Shown: positions 27,385 to 36,567, counted from the first letter of the stretch. The stretch: DNA of 64,000 nucleotides from Chitinophaga ginsengisoli (GCF_003014595.1 NZ_PYGK01000016.1:168713-232712); one strand, 5' to 3'. The notes: a model not told the origin generated them from the sequence alone. Translations and numbers: made by a program.

Positions 27385-27837
27385 ATGTGTGAATTGTTTA
27401 CGAATTTATATAATGCTTATTTTACCCTTGGTGGGTCGGATAAGTATATCATGGGTAAGAATTTAAGAATGGTCAGCCTTTCCGAGAATGCGTATTTGCT
27501 TCACCTGGATACCCGGGAGGTAACCTATCTGAACTGGTTTTATGGAAATCCGACCTGTGGGTTGATCAGTGAAGACGAAAGGTGGGTTGTAATGGCGGGA
27601 GATTTTGAAATAACGGTATGGGATGAGGGTGTTGTCACCACTATTGATACAAGTCCCGTATTTGATATCCGTCAGAAAGATGCGTTTACTGTAGAGCTGT
27701 TAGTGAATATACCATACCTGGATGCAGCGGTATGGGAGCTGAATATCGCGACGATGGAATTACGGAAGACGGGGCATTATACGTTGTTCTTTAACAGGGA
27801 ATATCTCAGCAAATGTACTATCCTGAGTGAGTCATAA
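27385..27837 (+). CDS. Hypothetical cytoplasmic protein
   Basis: 150 residues from ATG at 27385, or 128 from ATG at 27451 (MGKNLRMVSL). No signal peptide, one or two cysteines, acidic. It is rich in beta-forming and aromatic residues (EVTYLNWFYGNPTCGLI, WVVMAGDFEITVWDEG), like many small immunity-type or house-made beta proteins, but I recognise no family. It lies between the repeat array and lacI, converging on lacI with only three bases between the stop codons, and no toxin partner is visible. Composition argues that the frame is real. Confidence 0.6.
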   Translation: MCELFTNLYNAYFTLGGSDKYIMGKNLRMVSLSENAYLLHLDTREVTYLNWFYGNPTCGLISEDERWVVMAGDFEITVWDEGVVTTIDTSPVFDIRQKDAFTVELLVNIPYLDAAVWELNIATMELRKTGHYTLFFNREYLSKCTILSES

Positions 27838-27840
27838 TGG

Positions 27841-28872
27841 TTATTTCCTCTTTCCGGAGGATGCCCTGATAATCAGTTCAGATCTTAGCACAATCGTATT
27901 GGTATCTGTAATATTAGTATCTCCGTTGAGGTGGTTGGCGAGGCTGGTAACTGCAGCTTGTCCCATGTTGTAGCCGGGATAGTTGACGGTGGTAAGGTTA
28001 GGCTCTATGACCCTGCTGATAGGGTCATTATTGAAGCCGGCAAAGGCGATATCTTCCGGGATGTTGACACCGGCGTTCTTGAGGGCGATCATGCAGTATA
28101 CGGCAGAAGTGTCGTTGGCGCAGCAGACGGCTTCCGGCCGGTCTTTAGGTTTCAGTTTGAGGAGTTGTTTAGCGACGTCTGTGCCACATTCTTCGGTCAG
28201 GTTGCCTGTTATGACCAGTTTCTCGTCGAAGTGTAGTTTATGGTCCTGTAAGGCTTGTTTGTAGCCTCTTAATCTTTCGGAATAAACATTCAGTAACATA
28301 TTGCCGCCCAGGTGCATAATGCGTTTGTGACCCTGCATGATCAAATGCCTGGTAACCTGGTAAGCTGCTGTGAAGTTATCTATAATAATACTGGTGCTGT
28401 CGGGATGAGGGGCTACACGGTCAAAGAAGATGACAGGGATCTTCTTACTAAAGAACACATCGAAATGCCGGACGTCTGAGCTATGGGCCAGGGATACCAG
28501 CAGTCCATCTACTCTTTTATTGAACATTGTCATCACGTTCTCCATTTCCTTGTCGGCCTGCTCCAGGGACTGTGCAATGATCAGGTTATATCCTTCTCTG
28601 CTGGCAGCGTTCTCCATGCCTGCCAGTACTGAGGACATGAAACTACTATTCAGTCTGGGCACGATAACCCCCAGTGTCTGGGTACGTTTGCTACGGAGAC
28701 TGCTGGCAAAGGTATTGGAACGATAGCCCAGTTGTTTGGCTGCTTCAGCGATCTTCTTCCGCGTCTTTATATTAATAGTCGGATGGTCTTTCAACCCACG
28801 ACTGACCGTCGTTGGTGAAATGTTCAGATGCCTGGCTATATCGTAGATCGTAATTTCTTTTTCTTCTGACAT
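27841..28872 (-). CDS. LacI-family transcriptional regulator
   Basis: 343 residues. N-terminal helix-turn-helix ITIYDIARHLNISPTTVSRGL with the family's TVSR recognition helix and hinge region (GYRSNTFASSLRSKRT), then a periplasmic-binding-protein-like ligand domain (LGVIVPRLNSSF, VDGLLVSLA, AFAGFNNDPIS). It lies between the GH67 operon and the susC-susD-uxuA operon and has matching operator-like sites before both and before itself, so it most likely represses the glucuronoxylan genes and itself until an inducer such as a glucuronate metabolite binds (inference). Confidence 0.95.
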   Translation of the reverse strand: MSEEKEITIYDIARHLNISPTTVSRGLKDHPTINIKTRKKIAEAAKQLGYRSNTFASSLRSKRTQTLGVIVPRLNSSFMSSVLAGMENAASREGYNLIIAQSLEQADKEMENVMTMFNKRVDGLLVSLAHSSDVRHFDVFFSKKIPVIFFDRVAPHPDSTSIIIDNFTAAYQVTRHLIMQGHKRIMHLGGNMLLNVYSERLRGYKQALQDHKLHFDEKLVITGNLTEECGTDVAKQLLKLKPKDRPEAVCCANDTSAVYCMIALKNAGVNIPEDIAFAGFNNDPISRVIEPNLTTVNYPGYNMGQAAVTSLANHLNGDTNITDTNTIVLRSELIIRASSGKRK

Positions 28873-28920
28873 GACAAGAGTGTTTCCCGTGCAAATAAAA
28901 GTAGAAATATTTTAAGGAAA

Positions 28921-28940
28921 AAATACAATCGGTTGTATTT
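28921..28940. promoter_or_regulatory. LacI operator beside lacI (near-perfect palindrome)
   Basis: AAATACAATCGGTTGTATTT is palindromic at 18 of 20 positions, with the two mismatches flanking the centre. It lies 49 bp upstream of the lacI start codon. This is the best-formed copy of the site family and suggests autoregulation. Confidence 0.8.
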
Positions 28941-29209
28941 TTTATGAAAAGTACTATATTCGTTGTGTGAAAAGACTGATTTAAAGATTCCACTATGTAA
29001 GCACATATTTCAAGGGTTCCACGAATAAATAAAAGAAGGCTAGTGCCAACGGTTTAATGAAAAACAGACAATTCATTTCCTGCCTGCCTATGGCTATAAG
29101 CAACCCTTTACTGTGACTTCATAACTACCGGCGATATAATTACTGAATAGCCCAAAGGGCTAGGGGAAGTTGCGTGCTGTAATTTAAGCTGGTATTGACA
29201 TCTTCTGTA

Positions 29210-29225
29210 TTACAACCGATTTCAT
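29210..29225. promoter_or_regulatory. LacI-type site just before susC
   Basis: TACAACCGATTTCAT (29211-29225) is one good half plus centre of the inverted site sequence (TACAACCGATTGTAT). It ends 24 bp before the susC ATG, where binding would block transcription or early elongation. Confidence 0.6.
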
Positions 29226-29249
29226 TTTATATCAATCAAATAAGGGAAA

Positions 29250-32200
29250 ATGGTCAATCTACATCTACAATGCTGTAAGGGTAAATGGTGGCGGTATACG
29301 GCCTTCTGGGCGGCCGTGATGCTCTTTTGCCAGCTTACCTTTCCTGCGGTAAGTTTTGCACAGCAGGATAAAACAATTAAAGGCAGGGTTATCAGTGACC
29401 AGGGGACAGCAATTATCGGGGCGACAGTACAGGTAAAAGGAACTGCGAATGGTACTGTGACCAATGTGAGTGGTGAGTTTGCCATCACAGCCGGTCCTCA
29501 GGCCGTGCTTGTAGTATCAAGTATAGGATTTGGTGAAAAAGAAGTGGCTGTGGGCGGCAGAACAGAAGTAAATATACAACTGTTGCCTGTAGCGAAAGAT
29601 ATAGGTGAGGTAGTCGTAGTGGGATATGGTACACAGAAGCGGAAAGACGTGACCGGATCGATCGTTTCAGTGAATGAAACCACCTTGCGTGAAGTGCCGG
29701 CAGCTAACCTGCAACAGGCATTACAGGGAAGGGCCGCCGGTCTTGAGATTCAGCGTGCCGGTACTACTCCCGGTTCAGGTGCACAGATCAGGGTGAGAGG
29801 TACAAGGTCCATCAGTGGTTCCAATGAACCCTTGTTTGTCGTGGATGGTATTCCTTTTGAAGGTACCCTCAATGATCTGAACCCTGATGATATTGCCTCC
29901 ATTGATGTGCTTAAAGATGCTTCTGCTACTGCTATCTATGGCTCCAGGGGCGCGAATGGTGTCATCATCGTTACGACTAAACGTGGTAAGAGCGGCGACA
30001 CCAGGATTGCTTATAGTGGTTATCATGGTATCAGTACCGTGGCTAACAAATACCCTGTATTTAATGCGCAGGAGTATCAGGCTATGCGTAATACTTCTAC
30101 CTGGGGACAAGGTTACATGCCGGAAGAACAGAAATCCATTGCCAGCGGCAGGACTACTAACTGGCAGAACCTGATGTATAGTTCAGGTTATCGGACTAAC
30201 CATAATATTACGGTAACAGGCGGACATGGTGGTAATAATTTCTCTCTTGGTGGTGGTTATTATAAAGAAGAGGCGGTATTACCAGGACAGGATTTCACCC
30301 GTTATTCGCTGAGGGCAACAATTGACACGCGTATCGGTAAGCGCATTAAAGTGGGTATTACTACGCTCAACCAGGTGGGGGTTACCAATGGCTCACAGTT
30401 CGTAGCTGCTGCAACAATGTTCCCTATTCTCGCAATGAGTCCGCTGATGCCTGCCTATGACAGTACCGGTGCTGTGATTCCGTTACCGAATGGTAATATC
30501 GATGATAATAACTATCCGACTTATAGTGCGCTGTTGCTGAAACATAATAACAATAACTGGGTGGATAAAGTCCGCAGGCTGACTACCAACAATAGTGTTT
30601 ATGGTGAATACGAGATACTGGACGGATTGCGCTACCGTGTGAACCTGGGGCTGAGCTACCGTCAGCAGGAAAGCGATCAGTTCCAGAGTGGTAATACGCC
30701 TACCAATCCTGCCTTCTTCCGTGGTTTTAAAGGGAATACAGCTTCTGTCAACAATGAAGAATCGTGGGGCTACACGCTGGAGCACCTCTTGTATTACGAC
30801 AAGACCATCGCACAGAAACATCGTATCAGTTTTACAGGCCTGTACAGCGTACAGGAGAATCATACGCATAATACACAGGTGTCTAAAGACTCTATCAATG
30901 AAGATTTTGTACAATTCTACAACCTGGCGCAATCCAATGTAACACCTGCAGCTGTTGTGAGTGGCGGTGAAAGTTCATGGGCTTTGTTGTCTTACATGGC
31001 CAGGGTCAATTATGTTTATGATGACCGTTATATGCTGACCCTGACGGGCCGTATGGATGGATCTTCGAGATTGTCGCCGGGCCAGAAATGGCATTCCTAT
31101 CCGGCTGTATCTGCGGGCTGGAATATCAGTAAAGAAGCCTTTATGAGTAAGGTGAAGTATCTGTCCAACCTGAAGCTGCGGGCCGGCTGGGGACAAACAT
31201 CCAATCAGGCGGTGAATCCATATGCATCATTGGGACTGGTGACTAACAACAACTTCCTGACAGCGCCGGGTAATGTGATCAGGTATAACTATGGCAGCAG
31301 TATTGTGACAGGGTACCAGGTAAATACATTGCCTAATCCGAACCTGCAATGGGAGTATACACAGACACGTAACATTGGTGTAGACTTCGGTCTGTTCAAG
31401 GACAGGTTGACCGGTAGCGTGGATTATTACTATGCCAAGACTAACAGGATATTGTATAGTGTGACGTTACCGCCTACTTCAGGTGTAGCGGGCGCTTATC
31501 AGACCAACATCGGTGAGATGCAGAACAAGGGGATGGAGTTTTCCGTATCATCTGTCAACATCAGATCGAAGGGCGGATTCTCCTGGACAACAGACCTGAA
31601 CCTCTTCTTCAACAGGAACAAGATCCTGAAATTAAGTAACCAGGTAACGCAGGATGTGGCGAACCAGTTGTTTGTTGGACATCCGATGTCGGCTATTTAT
31701 GATTACAAGAAGTTGGGCATCTGGCAGACCAGTGAAGCAGCTGAAGCTGCGAAGTTTGGCGCGATGCCGGGACAGATCAAGTTTGAAGATCATGGTGGTC
31801 CGGATGGCAAGCCTGATGGTCAGATCAGTGCATTGTACGACCGGTATGTGATTGGTAGCCTGGATGCCCGTTTGCAGGGTGGATTGACCAACAGGTTTGC
31901 TTATAAGGGTATTGACCTGAGTATAGTGATGTATGCACGTTTCGGGGGAATGCTGATCAGCCAGGTCCATCAGCCGAATGCTGCTTACCTGACGGTAATG
32001 GATGGCAAACGTAATGGCATCAAGGTAGATTACTGGACAGAGAATAATCCTTCCAACTGGTTCCCGAAACCACAGGCCACTATCAGCAGTATCAGTACTG
32101 CGTGGACTACGCTGGGGTACTATGATGCTACTTTCGTGAAGATCAGAAGTATTAACCTGGGATATACTTTTAGTCCGGAGTTGCTGAAGCGCCTGAATGC

Positions 32201-32423
32201 GCAGGCGATCCGCTTCTATTTCACGGTGGATAATGTGGCTACTTTGTTCTCTCCGTTCAAGCATAAAACGGGCATTGATCCGGAAGGAACAGGTACGGGT
32301 ACACAGGGTGTAGCGGATCCGGGTAATATCCGTCCGAATACCAATGGAAACGGTTCTATCACCTTAGGCGCCAGCACACCACCTACGAGGACATTTACGC
32401 TGGGCGCGAATATCTCACTTTAA
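29250..32423 (+). CDS. SusC/RagA-family TonB-linked transporter (glucuronoxylan locus)
   Basis: 1,057 residues. Long, slightly charged signal peptide with WAAVMLFCQLTFPAVSFAQ, the carboxypeptidase-like domain (GRVISDQGTAIIGATVQVKG), the TonB-box segment (GEVVVVGYGTQKRKDVTG), the plug (VRGTRSISGSNEPLFVVDGI, IDVLKDASATAIYGSRGANG) and the barrel ending LGANISL. It probably imports aldouronic acids or xylo-oligosaccharides: it shares a LacI-type site with the GH67 operon and is followed by susD (15-bp gap) and uxuA. Confidence 0.95.
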   Translation: MVNLHLQCCKGKWWRYTAFWAAVMLFCQLTFPAVSFAQQDKTIKGRVISDQGTAIIGATVQVKGTANGTVTNVSGEFAITAGPQAVLVVSSIGFGEKEVAVGGRTEVNIQLLPVAKDIGEVVVVGYGTQKRKDVTGSIVSVNETTLREVPAANLQQALQGRAAGLEIQRAGTTPGSGAQIRVRGTRSISGSNEPLFVVDGIPFEGTLNDLNPDDIASIDVLKDASATAIYGSRGANGVIIVTTKRGKSGDTRIAYSGYHGISTVANKYPVFNAQEYQAMRNTSTWGQGYMPEEQKSIASGRTTNWQNLMYSSGYRTNHNITVTGGHGGNNFSLGGGYYKEEAVLPGQDFTRYSLRATIDTRIGKRIKVGITTLNQVGVTNGSQFVAAATMFPILAMSPLMPAYDSTGAVIPLPNGNIDDNNYPTYSALLLKHNNNNWVDKVRRLTTNNSVYGEYEILDGLRYRVNLGLSYRQQESDQFQSGNTPTNPAFFRGFKGNTASVNNEESWGYTLEHLLYYDKTIAQKHRISFTGLYSVQENHTHNTQVSKDSINEDFVQFYNLAQSNVTPAAVVSGGESSWALLSYMARVNYVYDDRYMLTLTGRMDGSSRLSPGQKWHSYPAVSAGWNISKEAFMSKVKYLSNLKLRAGWGQTSNQAVNPYASLGLVTNNNFLTAPGNVIRYNYGSSIVTGYQVNTLPNPNLQWEYTQTRNIGVDFGLFKDRLTGSVDYYYAKTNRILYSVTLPPTSGVAGAYQTNIGEMQNKGMEFSVSSVNIRSKGGFSWTTDLNLFFNRNKILKLSNQVTQDVANQLFVGHPMSAIYDYKKLGIWQTSEAAEAAKFGAMPGQIKFEDHGGPDGKPDGQISALYDRYVIGSLDARLQGGLTNRFAYKGIDLSIVMYARFGGMLISQVHQPNAAYLTVMDGKRNGIKVDYWTENNPSNWFPKPQATISSISTAWTTLGYYDATFVKIRSINLGYTFSPELLKRLNAQAIRFYFTVDNVATLFSPFKHKTGIDPEGTGTGTQGVADPGNIRPNTNGNGSITLGASTPPTRTFTLGANISL

Positions 32424-32438
32424 ATCATTTTCACGCAT

Positions 32439-34256
32439 ATGAAGTCTATATATAAGTTGATGATGATGGTAGCCGGAGGATTACTGCTGACAGTAACCGG
32501 CTGCAACAAGAAACTGGACGAGCATCCTTATACGGTGTTTTCCGTAGCCTATTTCAAAACGCCGGCAGGTTTGCAGAATGCGGTGAACGCGTTGTATTCC
32601 GGTATGCGATATGACTATGGTCCGGAGGGTGCTGTGGCGATCACTGTAGATGGGACAGATGAATACACCTATGCAGAGCAGCCCAGGAATGGGGCGGGTG
32701 GTACACAGGATTTCCTGACCCTGGGTAACTATACGCTGGACTTTGCAAACGGCGCTATCCAGACGCCATGGAACAGGAACTATTCCAATATCAATCTGGC
32801 GAATGCAGTGGTACAGTTTGCGCCGGAGGTGGCTATCAGTGATGATCAGCGGAAGGTGATAGTTGGAGAAGCTCGGTTCTTAAGGGCGCAGTATTATATG
32901 CTGCTGGTGCAGCAGTTTGGCGCAGTGCCATTAGATCTGGGAAGCGGCGAACTGAAATTCAATGAAGTGGCTTTCCAGGGTTTCAACAGGTTACCGGTGG
33001 CAGATCTGCTGGTGAAGGATTACAACGCTATTATAGACGATCTTATTTTCGCCAGTCAGAATCTGCCGGATAAAAGACCCGCTAATGCCTTTAAACTGTC
33101 GAAATCAGCCGCTTTTCATCTGTTGGCGAAGGCGTATATCCACCGGGCTTATTCTGCGGCAAAACAGCCTTCAGATTTCACAAATGCCTATAATGCGGCT
33201 ATGCAACTGATCAACAACCAGGCATTGTACGGTGTTGCACTGCAGCAGAGTTATGCAGATGTACATAAACCGGGTAATGATTATAATGCGGAGATCCTGT
33301 ATGCAGTAGAGCGTATTCCGGGTAATAACAATGCGAATGAAGTGGGTAATCCGAACAGCATCGGCGGTTCAAAGGGCATTGATGCCAATAATGATCTTGT
33401 AGGCGATTATACCTCTGTGAGGGCGCCGCTGGCTAGTTCCACTACGCAGCCTGTTGCTACGAGAACGGTGCAGTATGGTCGTCCGATCAGGCGTTTTTGT
33501 CCGACGCCCTGGCTGTACAATGTGGCTTTTGCCGATAAGACCAATGACAGCCGTTATGATGGTTCATTCCGTACGGTGTATGTCGCTTCGGTGACCGGGG
33601 GCGGGTTTACAGCGAATGTAGACACTGCTTTCATCCTGGCAAAGACGGATCGTATTGCGGATTCACTGAATGGGATATCGCCCGCAGGGCCGAAGTTGAA
33701 GCCATATCGTGTGATCGCACCCCGTGAGTTTTACCTGATTGGTGGGTCGATAGATGCGACAGTGACAAGGAATATGTATCCCAGTCTCAGTAAGTATGAA
33801 GATCCTAATAAACTGGCTGCGAACGACCAGGGAGGAAGACCTTTTGTAGTCAGCAAATTATCCGAAGTATACCTGCTCGCGGCAGAGGCAGCGCTGGGTG
33901 ACAATCATCCTGCGGATGCAGTAGCCCTGATCAATGTATTGAAACAGCGAGCGGCTTATCGCCCGGGATTGAGTGCTGACGAAGTAACGAACCGTTACAA
34001 TGCTATTAAGGTAAATGATGTAGCGCAGATCACGCTTGATTTCATCCTTGATGAGCGTACCCGTGAGCTGTGCGGTGAAAGCATGCGCTGGCCTGACCTG
34101 GCGGTGCGTGGTAAACTGATTGACAGGGTGAAAAAGTATAATCCGGATGCGGCTAATGGCATCAAAGATTTTCATGTGTTGCGACCTATTCCCAAAGGCC
34201 AGCTGGATGCCGTGGCGGATATGAATAAGGCGCAGTATCAGAATCAGGGGTATTGA
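32439..34256 (+). CDS. SusD/RagB-family lipoprotein (glucuronoxylan locus)
   Basis: 605 residues. Lipobox LLLTVTGC, then NKKLDEHPYTVFSVAYFKTP as usual for SusD, the helical core (VGEARFLRAQYYMLLVQQFG) and C-terminal VSKLSEVYLLAAEAAL, LIDRVKKYN and HVLRPIPKGQLDA motifs. It would bind acidic xylo-oligosaccharides at the cell surface and cap the SusC barrel encoded immediately upstream. Confidence 0.94.
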   Translation: MKSIYKLMMMVAGGLLLTVTGCNKKLDEHPYTVFSVAYFKTPAGLQNAVNALYSGMRYDYGPEGAVAITVDGTDEYTYAEQPRNGAGGTQDFLTLGNYTLDFANGAIQTPWNRNYSNINLANAVVQFAPEVAISDDQRKVIVGEARFLRAQYYMLLVQQFGAVPLDLGSGELKFNEVAFQGFNRLPVADLLVKDYNAIIDDLIFASQNLPDKRPANAFKLSKSAAFHLLAKAYIHRAYSAAKQPSDFTNAYNAAMQLINNQALYGVALQQSYADVHKPGNDYNAEILYAVERIPGNNNANEVGNPNSIGGSKGIDANNDLVGDYTSVRAPLASSTTQPVATRTVQYGRPIRRFCPTPWLYNVAFADKTNDSRYDGSFRTVYVASVTGGGFTANVDTAFILAKTDRIADSLNGISPAGPKLKPYRVIAPREFYLIGGSIDATVTRNMYPSLSKYEDPNKLAANDQGGRPFVVSKLSEVYLLAAEAALGDNHPADAVALINVLKQRAAYRPGLSADEVTNRYNAIKVNDVAQITLDFILDERTRELCGESMRWPDLAVRGKLIDRVKKYNPDAANGIKDFHVLRPIPKGQLDAVADMNKAQYQNQGY

Positions 34257-34293
34257 CGGGTTTTCATGTTAAATTATTCATAGGACGGATAAA

Positions 34294-34322
34294 AATGCCT
34301 GTAGCCTTGCGTTGCAGGCATT
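34294..34322 (+). terminator. Hairpin between susD and uxuA, possible attenuator
   Basis: AATGCCTG (34294-34301) pairs with CAGGCATT (34315-34322). The sequence after it has no proper T-run (GCCCTTGATAG), so it may weaken rather than stop transcription into uxuA, or protect the upstream message end. Confidence 0.4.
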
Positions 34323-34437
34323 GCCCTTGATAGCAATTTGTAAATTTATGAAGCTGTTGTGAATGCGGGTGGTGCCCGGTGATATCAGATAAACAATATT
34401 CGTTTCATTGAGAATAATACTATAGCTAATGTTATTG

Positions 34438-35604
34438 ATGGAGAAAACAATGCGCTGGTTCGGCCCGAATGATCCGGTGAGCCTGTGGGATATCAGACAG
34501 TCAGGATGTACAGGTGTGGTGACGGCGTTACATCATATACCGGTGGGAGAGGTATGGACGATACCGGAGATCCTCAAACGAAAGAAAGAAATTGCTGCTG
34601 CCGGCATGGACTGGACGGTGATTGAAAGTTTGCCGGTAAGCGAGGATATTAAAAAGCAATACGGTGATTATCAGCGGCATATTGCCAACTATAAAGAAAG
34701 TCTGTTCAACGTTGGGAAATGCGGTCTGAAGGTGGTGACTTACAATTTTATGCCAGTGCTGGACTGGGTGCGGACAGACGTTCAATACACCTTGCCGGAT
34801 GGGAGTAAAGCCCTGCGTTACGAGCGTTCGGCGTTCATCGCGTTTGACCTGTTTATGCTGGAAAGACCGGGAGCTATCCAGGATTATACTTCCGCAGAGA
34901 TTGCGGCAGCAAGGGCTTTGCTGGAGAATATGTCAGCGGAAGAAAAGGCGCGGTTATATAAGAATGCGTTATTGGGATTGCCGGGCAGTGATGTACCTTT
35001 TACGGCGGGGGAAGTGCTGGCGGCGTTGGATACTTATAAGGGGATCGATGCCGATCAATTGAGGGAACATCTGTATTATTTCCTTCGGGAGGTAGCGCCT
35101 GTGGCGGAAGCTGCGGGTGTGCAGCTAGCTATTCATCCGGATGATCCGCCTTTTCCTGTGCTGGGCTTGCCGCGTATTCTCAGTACTGCTGCGGATGTAG
35201 AAGCGCTATTTGCTGCGGTGCCATTATCGGCGAACGGGTTATGCTTCTGTACCGGCTCTTTTGGGGTGAGAAAGGATAATCAGCTGCCGAAGATGGTACG
35301 GCAATTCGGCGATCGTATTCATTTTGTTCACCTGCGGAATACCCAGCAGGATGCGGCGGGAAACTTCTTTGAGTCGGATCACCTGGATGGGATTGTCGAT
35401 ATGTATGCCGTTGTGAAGGAATTGGTGCTGTTAATGCAGCGGAGAGGGCATACGCTTCCCATGCGACCGGATCATGGTCACCAGATGTTGGACGATCTTT
35501 CCAAAACTACCTACCCCGGTTACTCGGCGATAGGTCGTTTAAAGGGCTTAGCGGAGTTGAGAGGCTTGGAAATGGGGATCGCTGTCGGGCTAAGCGGGCG
35601 GTAA
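34438..35604 (+). CDS. uxuA: D-mannonate dehydratase
   Basis: 388 residues from ATG at 34438, which gives MEKTMRWFGPNDPVSLWDI, the conserved UxuA start; ATG at 34429 adds three residues. TGVVTALHHIPVGEVW, AIHPDDPPFPVLGLPRI, CTGSFG, FVHLRNTQ and MRPDHGHQ hold the metal and substrate ligands (His, Cys, Asp and His). The enzyme turns D-mannonate into 2-keto-3-deoxygluconate in glucuronate breakdown, cytoplasmic. Placement after susC-susD ties the locus to glucuronate-bearing glycans. The last 98 bases overlap the end of an antisense gene. Confidence 0.96.
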   Translation: MEKTMRWFGPNDPVSLWDIRQSGCTGVVTALHHIPVGEVWTIPEILKRKKEIAAAGMDWTVIESLPVSEDIKKQYGDYQRHIANYKESLFNVGKCGLKVVTYNFMPVLDWVRTDVQYTLPDGSKALRYERSAFIAFDLFMLERPGAIQDYTSAEIAAARALLENMSAEEKARLYKNALLGLPGSDVPFTAGEVLAALDTYKGIDADQLREHLYYFLREVAPVAEAAGVQLAIHPDDPPFPVLGLPRILSTAADVEALFAAVPLSANGLCFCTGSFGVRKDNQLPKMVRQFGDRIHFVHLRNTQQDAAGNFFESDHLDGIVDMYAVVKELVLLMQRRGHTLPMRPDHGHQMLDDLSKTTYPGYSAIGRLKGLAELRGLEMGIAVGLSGR

Positions 35605-36340
35605 TACGTCGCTTTTTACCTGGATGTGGGTAGGCGTTAGGACGAAGTAAGGGTATCTTTGACATGGACTTAGGTTGGACCTGTAATTTAGGTCTGACCC
35701 TGGTCTGTGGTGGTGGGGCGGGTTCCACGATGCCGATGATGTCGAGAGCCTGGTGTACTTCAAGCAGGAGTATTGTCAGATTGTTGTTCCTCCCGAGGGT
35801 AATGGTTGTTGTTTCTTTGATTGTCATGGCCTCGGTAGCTTCGAGGTCAATCTTTTCTTCTTCAAAATCGATGGATAAGGTGATGACCTTTGCGGTTATG
35901 TCCTTATGAGTGCCGGGGATCGTTATACTGATATTTTCGTCCTTTTTTATGTTCACGTAGTCCATTTTAGGGACACGTGTTTCGATGTTGAACCGGAAAC
36001 CGGTTAAGGCGGACATATTTTCCGGGAGGAGTCGCTTTTCTCCGGCAGGGCGTGCTGCGTCCTGGCGTAAGATATTTGCCAATACGGTGTTCAGGCGGTA
36101 GTGGAGGCTCTCGTCTTTGTACTTGCTTGTATACGGCTTTAACGCCTGACGGATCACGCGACTGGCTTTGCTGGCGGTGCCGAAATCGCTGGCGGTGCGT
36201 TTTGTGGCAGCGGTTTGGTGGACTTCTTCCGGCGCCTGCCGGACGTAGTAATTCTTTCTACCTTTTTTGTCTCTTCGGTAGTAGTATACCAGGTCGGCCA
36301 TGCGACCTGATAATGGAATAATGCTATTTTGTCTAGGCAT
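35507..36340 (-). CDS. Conserved hypothetical protein, convergent overlap with uxuA
   Basis: 277 residues, cytoplasmic. The first 100 (MPRQNSIIPLSGRMADLVYY, TASDFGTASKASRVIRQAL, LHYRLNTVLANILRQD) resemble a family of uncharacterised Bacteroidota proteins that usually begin MARQKGII and GRIGDLTFY (from memory). The middle is beta-rich (KDENISITIPGTHKDI, TIKETTTITLGRNNNLTILLLE). The last 60 residues are basic and Pro/Ser/Arg-rich, and the final 33 codons are the antisense of uxuA, so the original stop was probably lost and the end read on into the neighbour. No function can be named. Confidence 0.75.
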   Translation of the reverse strand: MPRQNSIIPLSGRMADLVYYYRRDKKGRKNYYVRQAPEEVHQTAATKRTASDFGTASKASRVIRQALKPYTSKYKDESLHYRLNTVLANILRQDAARPAGEKRLLPENMSALTGFRFNIETRVPKMDYVNIKKDENISITIPGTHKDITAKVITLSIDFEEEKIDLEATEAMTIKETTTITLGRNNNLTILLLEVHQALDIIGIVEPAPPPQTRVRPKLQVQPKSMSKIPLLRPNAYPHPGKKRRITARLARQRSPFPSLSTPLSPLNDLSPSNRGR

Positions 36341-36408
36341 TAATGATTGATTTTGAGTTGATTGAAGGTACGGAAAATGAGCGGGATGTTTAGCTTCTTT
36401 TTTCCGCT

Positions 36409-36567
36409 AAGTAGCTTCGGTTTCAGTATGGGATGTCGGTCGGCGCCTCTCTGGAATGCTATTTAGCTTTGTCAATCGAATAGGGGTTGGGATATCTATT
36501 GGACGGTATCGGTCGTGTCGCCGGAGAGCCGAAGGCCCGACATTCCCATCTGAAACCGTTGCTACTT
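36409..36567. repeat. Hairpin repeat element B, homologous to element A
   Basis: 159 bp. Left arm AAGTAGCTTCGGTTTCAG, then GGGATGTCGG and CCTCTCTGG; the right arm (36519-36567) carries their complements in the same order, with a few bulges, giving an imperfect stem of about 45 bp around a 65-base loop. The loop shares TGCTATTxxGCTTTxTCA and GATxTxTATT with element A. The inner stem sequence differs from that of element A. It lies in the 344-bp gap between two minus-strand genes; nothing else is visible there. Confidence 0.75.

Larger units (their letters stand above)
28873..29249. promoter_or_regulatory. Divergent lacI/susC control region
   Basis: 377 bases carrying two LacI-type sites (28921-28940 and 29210-29225). 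No open frame of note. AT-rich near lacI. I did not find an exact TAnnTTTG element for either gene. A short AAAGGGCTAGGGGAAG stretch near 29153 has no clear meaning. Confidence 0.6.
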
